Part shown: piece by piece, positions 31,602 to 39,279 of the stretch
Numbering within the stretch: position 1 is the first letter of the stretch
How the letters are laid out: each line of letters begins with the position of its first letter
Source of the DNA: Thermoanaerobaculia bacterium
GTDB taxonomy: Bacteria; Acidobacteriota; Thermoanaerobaculia; Multivoradales; JAHEKO01
Assembly: GCA_945787525.1 (NCBI GenBank)
Contig: CALZJC010000008.1
Coordinates: 1 to 39,279, forward strand
Reading direction: 5' to 3'
Length of the DNA: 39,279 nt
The notes under the pieces: generated by a model
What the model saw: the letters and a program-made list of their open reading frames with translations, nothing else
Told to the model about the DNA's origin: nothing
Database searches by the model: none
Program-made: the position numbers and the translations under genes

Positions 31602-32324
31602 TCAACCGCTACGAATCACCACGCCGCCCCGCGGGGCCGGGGGCGGCTGGCGCTCGAGGAACAGGCGATACAGCGCGAGACCGGCCAGAAAGCCCCCGAC
31701 GTGGGCCCACCAGGCGATGCCGCCGGCCCCGGCGGCGCCCGAGGCCAGCGCGCTGGCGCCGCTCAGCAGCTGACTGACGAACCAGAAGCCGAGATAGAAG
31801 AGCGCCGGAATCTCGAAGAACAGCGGCCAGAAGAACAGCGGCACCAGGGTCACCACCCGCGACCGGGGGTAGAGCACCAGGTAGGCCCCGAGGACGCCGG
31901 CGATGGCCCCGGAGGCGCCGATGGTCGGCACCGTCGACTCCAGGTTGGTGAGCCAGTGCACCAGCCCGGCCCCCAGGCCGCAGAGCAGGTAGAAGGCGAG
32001 GTAACGGAAGCGCCCCATGCGGTCCTCGACGTTGTCGCCGAAGATCCACAGGGTCCACATGTTGCTCAGCAGATGGAAAAACCCGCCGTGCAGGAACATG
32101 CTGGTGAGGAACGGCAGCGCCAGGCTCTGGGGGTAGCCCGCCTCGGCTGCCCATCCCGGGCTCGAGAATCGAGCCGGCACCATGCCGTAGAGGTGGAAGA
32201 AGCGGGGCAGTCCGCCTTCCGGCAAGGCCAGCTGGTAGGCGAACACCAGGCAGTTGAAGGCGATCAGGCCCCAGGTCACCACCGGTACGCGGCGGCTGGG
32301 GATCGTGTCGCGGAGAGGGAACAT
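31602..32324 (-). CDS. Rhomboid-family intramembrane serine protease
   Basis: The 240-residue protein has about six TM segments. The catalytic pair is visible: Ser138 in GASGAIAGVLGAY and His208 in HVGGFLAGL; the HGGFFHLLSNMW segment (79-90) supplies the conserved His/Asn of the oxyanion region. It cleaves TM substrates inside the membrane. It starts 19 bases after the clpB stop, so it is probably the last gene of a dnaJ-clpB-rhomboid operon, which would place it in the protein-quality-control response. The start at 32324 has only a weak ribosome site. Confidence 0.93.
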   Translation of the reverse strand: MFPLRDTIPSRRVPVVTWGLIAFNCLVFAYQLALPEGGLPRFFHLYGMVPARFSSPGWAAEAGYPQSLALPFLTSMFLHGGFFHLLSNMWTLWIFGDNVEDRMGRFRYLAFYLLCGLGAGLVHWLTNLESTVPTIGASGAIAGVLGAYLVLYPRSRVVTLVPLFFWPLFFEIPALFYLGFWFVSQLLSGASALASGAAGAGGIAWWAHVGGFLAGLALYRLFLERQPPPAPRGGVVIRSG

Positions 32325-32343
32325 CCGGTGAGAAGGTCAGGCT

Positions 32344-34983
<2,640 letters not shown>

Positions 34984-34994
34984 GACGGTCTACC

Positions 34995-35975
34995 TCAGTC
35001 GCTGCGCCGGGCCTCGAAGGGAGACTCCTCGGCGAGCTCGCTGAACAGCTGTTTTTCGCGGTCGGTCAACGCTTCGGGAACGACGATCTTGAGCTCGGCG
35101 TACAGATCGCCCTGCGCTCCGCCGGAGGCCGGGAAACCAAGGCCGCGCAGCCGGATCTTGCGCCCCGAGGAGGAGCCCGGTGGAATCCGCACGGTGCGCT
35201 CGCCCTCGAGCGTGTCGACGGTGACCTTGCCACCCAGGGCCGCCTCCCACGGGCTCAGCGGCAGCGTGGTCATGAGGTCCGAGCCTTCGAGCCGGTAGCG
35301 TGGATGAGGCAGCAGCTCGATCTTCAGATAGAGCGAGCCGCGTTTGCCTCCTGGCGGCGCCGGGCCGCCCTGATCGGCCAGCCGAATACGCTGCCCCGGG
35401 CGCACGCCGGCCGGGATCTTGACTCTGAGCTTGCGTGTCTGGCCGGTCTCCGGGTCGGTCATCTGGATCTCGCGGCTGCCGCCGCGCGCCGCCTCCTCCA
35501 GCGTCAGTCGGATCTGGGCTTCGCGGTCCTGGCCCCGCGACGGTGCTCGTGCCGTCTGGGCTTCGGGCCAGCCGCTCGTCGACCAGGTGGCCTGCTGTTG
35601 GCCGCCGCCGCCCGCGGCGCCGAACAGCATGTCGAAAAAAGAGCTGAAGCCCGAGGGCGCGCCGCTGAACTCGACCCGCGCGCCGCCGGGGCCGCCCATG
35701 CCGAAACCGAAGATGTCTTCGAAGCCCGGCGGCGGGCCGCCGCTCGTCTGCGCCTGCTGCCAGGCGGAGCCGAAGCGATCGTAGTGGGAGCGCTTCTTGG
35801 TGTCCTTGAGCACCTCGTAGGCCTCGTTGATCTCCTTGAACCTGGCCTCCGCCCCGTCACTCTTGTTGACATCGGGGTGGAGCTTTCGCGCCAGCTTGCG
35901 ATAGGCCTTCTGGATCTCGTCCTGGCTTGCCTTCTTGGCGACACCGAGGGCCTTGTAGTAGTCCTTGTAGTCCAT
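34995..35975 (-). CDS. DnaJ/CbpA-like co-chaperone (type II J-protein)
   Basis: The 326-residue protein has an N-terminal J-domain (residues 5-70) with HPD at 33-35, a Gly/Phe-rich region (GFEDIFGFGMGGPGG ...), and two beta-sandwich C-terminal domains (from about 150). The cysteine zinc-finger repeats of classical DnaJ are absent, so it is a type II / CbpA-like J-protein. It stimulates DnaK ATPase and delivers clients. dnaK is not in the window. It is the first gene of a dnaJ-clpB-rhomboid unit, with a shared heat-shock element 63 bases upstream. Confidence 0.93.
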   Translation of the reverse strand: MDYKDYYKALGVAKKASQDEIQKAYRKLARKLHPDVNKSDGAEARFKEINEAYEVLKDTKKRSHYDRFGSAWQQAQTSGGPPPGFEDIFGFGMGGPGGARVEFSGAPSGFSSFFDMLFGAAGGGGQQQATWSTSGWPEAQTARAPSRGQDREAQIRLTLEEAARGGSREIQMTDPETGQTRKLRVKIPAGVRPGQRIRLADQGGPAPPGGKRGSLYLKIELLPHPRYRLEGSDLMTTLPLSPWEAALGGKVTVDTLEGERTVRIPPGSSSGRKIRLRGLGFPASGGAQGDLYAELKIVVPEALTDREKQLFSELAEESPFEARRSD

Positions 35976-36014
35976 CTGGATGCTCGTTTCGCCTGGGCCG
36001 TCCCATCCTCGAGA

Positions 36015-36032
36015 TGCGGCGAGAATGCCGCA
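36015..36032 (-). promoter_or_regulatory. Inverted repeat in the dnaJ leader region
   Basis: TGCGGC and GCCGCA are separated by six bases, forming a perfect 6-bp inverted repeat about 40 bases before the dnaJ ATG. Could be an operator or leader hairpin; GC-rich repeats of this length also arise by chance. Confidence 0.3.
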
Positions 36033-36037
36033 CCCTC

Positions 36038-36051
36038 AGGATCTTAGTCGA
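36038..36051 (-). promoter_or_regulatory. Element shared with hsp20 upstream of dnaJ
   Basis: The minus strand reads TCGACTAAGATCCT, 13 of 14 bases identical to the element upstream of hsp20 and in the same orientation to the gene it precedes. The full palindrome seen at hsp20 is only half present here. Confidence 0.5.
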
Positions 36052-36125
36052 TGACCCTCACATCTGAAAACCCGACGGCACGCCGATTTCATTCCTGAAA
36101 AGCCCAAGAGGCGGCAGACGGGCGA

Positions 36126-36377
36126 TCAGGGCGCTTCGAAGCCGAATGCCGCGAAGTTCCTGGCGGTCCACTCCTGCCACTTTCGCGGCAGCTCCTCCAG
36201 GGGGAAGATCGCTTCCACCGGGCAGGCGTCGACGCACAGCCCGCAATCGATGCACTCCTCGGGGTGGATGAAGAGCGTCTCCCAGCTCTCCTTGTCATAG
36301 ATGCAGTCCACCGGACAGATCTCGACGCAGGCCTTGTCCTTTACTCCGACGCAGGGCTCGGCGATGATGTGGGTCAT
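36126..36377 (-). CDS. fdxA: Seven-iron ferredoxin
   Basis: The 83-residue protein shows the Cys layout of Azotobacter FdI-type ferredoxins: Cys9, Cys17 and Cys52 would bind the 3Fe-4S cluster and Cys21, Cys42, Cys45 and Cys48 the 4Fe-4S cluster; Cys25 matches the free Cys next to the cluster. The start THIIAEPCVGVKDKACVEIC is typical of FdxA. It is a cytosolic low-potential electron carrier. It stands alone, with TATAAT about 40 bases upstream and GGGAAGAG before the ATG. Confidence 0.96.
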   Translation of the reverse strand: MTHIIAEPCVGVKDKACVEICPVDCIYDKESWETLFIHPEECIDCGLCVDACPVEAIFPLEELPRKWQEWTARNFAAFGFEAP

Positions 36378-36417
36378 GCGGCGCTCTTCCCGGGGCTCGG
36401 ACGCGAGCCGCCGGCGG

Positions 36418-36423
36418 ATTATA
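36418..36423 (-). promoter_or_regulatory. -10 box of fdxA
   Basis: The minus strand reads TATAAT 41 bases before the fdxA ATG. No TTGACA-like hexamer is found 16-18 bases upstream. Confidence 0.45.
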
Positions 36424-36460
36424 GCGGCGCCGGCGCTCCCGATTCCCTGCTTGTAGACAT

Positions 36461-36644
36461 TCAGCCCACCTTTCTCGCCGAGGCCCTACTGCGCAGCCAA
36501 GTGCACCCGAATCTGCGCCACTTGACTCGCTTGGGCATCCTCGACGTACCTCGAGTACGCCTGCGGTGCCCGCGGTCGTCAAGCAGCGCATCTCCAGGCG
36601 CCCAAGGCCGCTCGCTACGGGCCTCGGTGAGAAAGGCGTGCTGA
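36461..36644. repeat. Long imperfect palindrome (about 185 bp)
   Basis: The two halves are reverse complements with about 62 of 89 bases matching, centred on CGTACCTCGAGTACG at 36545-36559. The outer ends are best conserved: 36461-36486 pairs with 36619-36644 at 23 of 26 positions (left end TCAGC, CTTTCTC, CCGAGGCCC). One extra base in the right arm aligns the whole. It fills the gap between fdxA and the ArsA pair and runs over the likely GTG start of the latter. It resembles a palindromic dispersed repeat or a structured RNA more than a terminator. Confidence 0.7.
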
Positions 36645-37519
36645 CTCAGCTAGCAGGCCGGCGGCTGCTGGTCGTCACCGGCAAAGGCGGCGTCGGCAAG
36701 AGCGCCGTCGCGGCCACGCTGGGCACTCTTCTGGCCCGCGCCGGGCGGCGGGCCCTCGTGCTCGAGGTGGATCCACGCGAGAACGTGCACCAGATGCTCG
36801 ACGTGCCGCCGTCGGGCGGCGACATCGTCGAGGCCGCCGAGCGCCTCTTTCTGCAGAACCTGCAGCCACGTCAGGTGGTCGACCAGCTGGTGCGGGATCG
36901 GGTGCGGATCGAGCTCATCGCGCGCCGCATCCTCGCCAGCCCGCTCTACCACAACTTTGTCGAGGGGGCTCCCGTGTTGGAAGAGGCGGCGATCCTCGGC
37001 CATTGCCTGCTGCTCGCCGAGGGTCGCAGCCGCGGAGCGCCGCCGCTGGACGTCGTGGTGCTCGACGCCCCCGCCACCGGCCACGGAGTGTCTTTGCTGT
37101 CGGCGCCGTCACTGGTCTCGGCGGCGATCGCCGCCGGCCCGCTAGCGGAGCTCACCGGCGAGGTTGCAGAGCTGATCGGCGACACCGAGCGGTCGGCGGT
37201 GGTGGTGGTGACCCAGGCCGAGGAGATGCCGGTGACCGAGGCCCTCGAGCTGCGGACCGAGTTGGCGGCACGTCTGGATCGCTCGCCCGAGCTGCTGGTG
37301 GTCAACCAGCTGCTGCCCGGCGGACCGCCCCGGCCGCGGGCCGGCGAGAGCGCCGCGGCGAAGCTCTGGCGCCGGCGGCGGAGGCTGCAGGACCACGAGG
37401 TCGGCCGTCTTGCCGCGGCCTGGCCCGGGCGGCGGTGGGAGCTGCCCTTGCTGCCCTTCGACCGCGGCCCGGAGTTGATCGAGGCCCTGGCGGCGGCCGC
37501 GGCGGGGCAGGACGCATGA
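36638..37519 (+). CDS. ArsA/Get3-like ATPase, first of a pair
   Basis: The frame opens with GTG at 36566, but I prefer GTG at 36638 (VLTQLAGRRLLVVTGKGG), since the upstream codons lie within the palindromic element; this gives 293 residues. The deviant Walker A is GKGGVGKS with signature Lys16 and Lys21 present, followed by LVLEVDPRENV (switch-I-like Asp) and VVVLDAPATGHG (switch II). Relatives are the anion-transporting ATPase/Get3 family. The stop overlaps the next start by four bases (ATGA). The paired arrangement recalls mycobacterial Rv3679-Rv3680 (BagA/BagB), a heterodimeric Get3-like complex. Role here unknown. Confidence 0.88.
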   Translation: MLTQLAGRRLLVVTGKGGVGKSAVAATLGTLLARAGRRALVLEVDPRENVHQMLDVPPSGGDIVEAAERLFLQNLQPRQVVDQLVRDRVRIELIARRILASPLYHNFVEGAPVLEEAAILGHCLLLAEGRSRGAPPLDVVVLDAPATGHGVSLLSAPSLVSAAIAAGPLAELTGEVAELIGDTERSAVVVVTQAEEMPVTEALELRTELAARLDRSPELLVVNQLLPGGPPRPRAGESAAAKLWRRRRRLQDHEVGRLAAAWPGRRWELPLLPFDRGPELIEALAAAAAGQDA

Positions 37520-38589
37520 CTACCGGCTTCGAGTGGCCGCGCCTCCTGGTCGTGGTAGGCGCCGGCGGGGTAGGCAAGACCACCCTGGCGGCGGCCCTCG
37601 GCCTGCTGTCGGCGCGCGGCGGGACCGATACCCTGGTCATGACCTTCGATCCATCGCATCGCCTCAAGGATGCGCTTGGAGTCGGCGCAGAGGCGGGGGT
37701 CGAGACCAGGGTCGAGCTCGGCGATGCCGTGACCGGGCGGCTCGATGCCAGCCTGCTGGACGCCCGGCGCACGTTTGATGGTCTGGTGGATCGCTACGCT
37801 CCGGATCCGGCTGCCCGCGACCGCATCCTGGGCAACCGCTTCTACCGTCATCTGGCGGGCAGCCTGGCGGGAATCCTCGAGTACATGGCGGTCGAGCGGC
37901 TGCTCGAGGTGTGGCGGGCCGGCGAACACGAGCGCATCATCCTGGACACGCCACCGACCCGGCAGGCGCTCGACTTTCTCGGCGCGCCGCGGCGCATGGT
38001 CAGCTTTCTCGAGAGCGGCGCCATCAAGGTGAGCACGCGTCGCTGGTTCGTCGACGATGGCCGCCTGCGCGGGGCTCGGGCGCTCGGTCCGCTGGGGCGC
38101 CGGTTCGAGAGTTTTCTCGACGACGTGGTCGGCCTCGAGCTGCTGCGCGACATGGGGGAGTTCTTCCAGGCGTTCGGACCGCTCTACGAAGGCTTCAGGC
38201 AGCGGGCCCGGCAGGTCGAACAGCTGCTGGTGTCTCGAGACACGGTCTTCTTTCTGGTCTCGGGCGCCGGCGAGGAGAATGTGCCCGACACCCTCTTCTT
38301 TGCCCGCAAGCTGGAGGAGACCGGACACCACCTCGGTCCCGTCCTGGTCAACCGGCTGCACCCCCGGGCTGGCCTGGCGGCCGACCGCGAGGCGGCCGTG
38401 CGCGGCGACGGCGCCGCTCTGCTGGCCTGGCTGGCCGAGCGCGATGCTCGCGGTCTCGAGCACCTGCGCACGCTGCTCGGCCCCGAACGGCCGCTCTACG
38501 ACCTGCCGCTTCTGCCCGAGGCGCCCAGTGAGATCCAGTCCCTGGCGCGCCTTGCCGAGCTGCTGGCCGAGCGTCTGCGAGGAGTCTAG
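37516..38589 (+). CDS. ArsA/Get3-like ATPase, second of a pair, lacking the signature Lys
   Basis: The ATG at 37516 overlaps the previous stop and gives 357 residues; a much longer open frame upstream is just the shadow of the first gene. The P-loop reads GAGGVGKTT: the P-loop Lys21 is kept but the intermonomer signature Lys is Ala16. Switch I is TFDPSHRLKDALG, as in Get3/ArsA, and switch II is IILDTPPTRQALDFL. A helical insertion (about 110-240) could form the client-binding part. It probably forms a heterodimer with the upstream subunit, with asymmetric ATPase sites. Confidence 0.9.
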   Translation: MTTGFEWPRLLVVVGAGGVGKTTLAAALGLLSARGGTDTLVMTFDPSHRLKDALGVGAEAGVETRVELGDAVTGRLDASLLDARRTFDGLVDRYAPDPAARDRILGNRFYRHLAGSLAGILEYMAVERLLEVWRAGEHERIILDTPPTRQALDFLGAPRRMVSFLESGAIKVSTRRWFVDDGRLRGARALGPLGRRFESFLDDVVGLELLRDMGEFFQAFGPLYEGFRQRARQVEQLLVSRDTVFFLVSGAGEENVPDTLFFARKLEETGHHLGPVLVNRLHPRAGLAADREAAVRGDGAALLAWLAERDARGLEHLRTLLGPERPLYDLPLLPEAPSEIQSLARLAELLAERLRGV

Positions 38590-38602
38590 ACGGGCCAGGC
38601 CT

Positions 38603-38617
38603 TGCCGCACTGCGGCA
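38603..38617. promoter_or_regulatory. PhaR operator candidate 1 (perfect)
   Basis: TGCCGCA-C-TGCGGCA is a perfect 7+1+7 palindrome just upstream of the -35 box of the phaR promoter. PhaR proteins of other bacteria bind TGC-rich palindromes, so autoregulation is likely. Confidence 0.65.
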
Positions 38618-38620
38618 CTC

Positions 38621-38649
38621 TTGACAATTTTGCCGCATCGCGGTATAAA
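38621..38649 (+). promoter_or_regulatory. Strong sigma-70-like promoter of phaR
   Basis: TTGACA at 38621-38626, a 17-base spacer, and TATAAA at 38644-38649: the best promoter in the window, 48 bases before the phaR ATG. Confidence 0.88.
38631..38645. promoter_or_regulatory. PhaR operator candidate 2 (between -35 and -10)
   Basis: TGCCGCA-T-CGCGGTA matches the perfect copy at 12 of 14 arm positions. It fills the promoter spacer and touches the -10 box, so binding would block RNA polymerase. Confidence 0.6.
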
Positions 38650-38662
38650 TTCTCCGTGACGA

Positions 38663-38677
38663 CGCCGCAGGGCGGCA
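38663..38677. promoter_or_regulatory. PhaR operator candidate 3 (leader)
   Basis: CGCCGCA-G-GGCGGCA matches at 12 of 14 arm positions, in the leader just before the ribosome site. Confidence 0.5.
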
Positions 38678-38696
38678 AGGCTCCAGGAGGTTGACG

Positions 38697-39164
38697 ATGG
38701 TCCGACTGATCAAAAGGTACGAAAGCCGCAAGCTCTACGACACGGAGGAGAGCCGCTACGTCTCCCTCGACCAGATCGCCAATTGGGTGCGGAGCGGCCA
38801 GGAAGTGCGCGTGGTGGACAACGCCTCGGCCGAGGACGTCACCGCTCAGACCCTGACCCAGGTGATCCTCGAAGAGGGCCGCGACGGTCGAACCAAGATC
38901 TCGGCGGAGTTGATGCATGAGCTCGTGCGGTTCGGAGAGAAGGCCTGGAGCTCGAGCGTCGAGCACGTTCAGAGCGGTGTCGACCGCGTCGTGCAGGCCT
39001 CGATCGACCGGCTGGCGCCGGTACGGCAGGCGCGCGCCGAGATGACGCGGCTGCGCAGCCGCCTCGAGGAGCTCGAGGAGTCGCTTAGCGATCTCGAAGC
39101 CGGTCGGCAGCCGACAAAGAAGGCAAGGACGGCCAAGACGGCAAAGAAGAAGACCCGGGCCTGA
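38697..39164 (+). CDS. phaR: PHA synthesis regulator PhaR
   Basis: I chose the ATG at 38697, six bases after AGGAGG (38685-38690); a TTG six bases earlier is less likely. The 155-residue protein begins VRLIKRYESRKLYDTEESRY and continues VSLDQIANWVRSGQEVRVVD, the PHB/PHA accumulation regulator DNA-binding domain. The rest is helical, with a coiled coil (about 105-135) and a Lys-rich tail. PhaR represses phasin and its own gene and is released when it binds polyhydroxyalkanoate granules. The promoter carries three matching palindromes, and a fourth lies before the next gene, so the regulon can be read directly. Confidence 0.9.
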   Translation: MVRLIKRYESRKLYDTEESRYVSLDQIANWVRSGQEVRVVDNASAEDVTAQTLTQVILEEGRDGRTKISAELMHELVRFGEKAWSSSVEHVQSGVDRVVQASIDRLAPVRQARAEMTRLRSRLEELEESLSDLEAGRQPTKKARTAKTAKKKTRA

Positions 39165-39172
39165 GGGGCCCG
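39156..39172 (+). terminator. Hairpin over the phaR stop codon
   Basis: CGGGCC and GGCCCG pair around TGAGG, which includes the phaR stop. No T-run follows, so termination is uncertain. Confidence 0.25.
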
Positions 39173-39187
39173 CGCCGCGCTGCGGCA
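39173..39187. promoter_or_regulatory. PhaR operator candidate 4, before the next gene
   Basis: CGCCGCG-C-TGCGGCA matches the consensus at 12 of 14 arm positions, with a perfect right arm, 83 bases before the ATG at 39270. It suggests the next gene is in the PhaR regulon. Confidence 0.5.
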
Positions 39188-39269
39188 GCCGGCAACGCCG
39201 ACGGCCGCCCGCGGCGCAAAGATCGAATCAGTACCAACCTACACAAAGCCATAGACACAGGAGGTCACC

Positions 39270-39279
39270 ATGGCCAAGA
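39270..39279 (+). CDS. Start of a gene, cut by window end; probable phasin
   Basis: ATGGCCAAGA follows a perfect AGGAGG at 39259-39264 with five bases between. Only three codons (M-A-K) are visible, so the product cannot be read. A phasin is likely from position: it is next to phaR and has a PhaR-like palindrome upstream. That is inference from context only. Confidence 0.5.

Noticed and set aside
36522-36550. TTGACT as -35 of a promoter for the ArsA pair
   Set aside because: The matching -10 position reads CGTACC, only two of six bases right, and it lies within the palindromic element.
39203-39217. Another GCCGC/GCGGC palindrome before the last gene
   Set aside because: Spacer is two bases, not three as in the four PhaR-type sites, and such GC palindromes are expected by chance here.

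Overview
The window is about 39 kb of GC-rich bacterial chromosome, densely packed with short intergenic gaps. I see no insertion sequence, phage gene, CRISPR array, tRNA or rRNA. The gene content fits a Gram-negative-type, aerobically living soil or marine bacterium, and an Acidobacteriota member is my best guess. Reasons are a PknB-type kinase with an extracytoplasmic TPR region, paired M16 peptidases, a Peptidase-MA/TPR protein, large alkaline-phosphatase-superfamily proteins and a PHA regulator. The phylum is an inference; there is no marker RNA in the window.

Layout. 1-5.2 kb: the end of a sulfotransferase, elongation factor P, and two M16 peptidases (one catalytic, one lacking the zinc motif but fused to a LolA-like domain). 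5.2-8.3 kb: a Ser/Thr kinase on the minus strand, divergent from a DEAD-box helicase. 8.4-12.1 kb: a Peptidase-MA/TPR protein, then an NfeD-like membrane protein and a flotillin. 12.1-15.5 kb (minus): YqiA-like esterase, peptidase E, a small hypothetical, a lipoprotein alpha/beta hydrolase, and upstream a second sulfotransferase-like gene. 15.7-20.9 kb: a plus-strand operon of two alkaline-phosphatase-superfamily proteins, a small ribbon-helix-helix-like protein and a three-TM protein that resembles the Oxa1/EMC3 group. 20.9-25.4 kb: a broken tetR gene with an intact promoter and operator, YjbQ, then a histidine kinase coupled to a receiver-PAS-GGDEF-EAL protein. 25.3-30.7 kb (minus): three translationally coupled genes (nucleotide-transporter-like MFS with HEAT repeats, cyclic-nucleotide-binding protein, secreted phosphatase-kinase fusion). 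30.8-36.0 kb (minus): heat-shock genes hsp20 and, separately, dnaJ-clpB-rhomboid. 36.1-39.3 kb: seven-iron ferredoxin, a long palindromic element, a pair of ArsA/Get3-like ATPases, and a PhaR regulator followed by the first codons of what is probably a phasin gene.

Most interesting: (1) the coupled nucleotide-transporter/cNMP-sensor/secreted phosphatase-kinase operon, which looks like an undescribed envelope phosphosignalling system; (2) four copies of one 15-bp palindrome around phaR and upstream of the next gene, a readable PhaR operator set; (3) a roughly 185-bp imperfect palindrome before the ArsA pair; (4) a tetR gene that has lost exactly its DNA-recognition helices; (5) a 13/14-base element shared by the hsp20 and dnaJ upstream regions; (6) an EMC3-like membrane protein in an alkaline-phosphatase operon.
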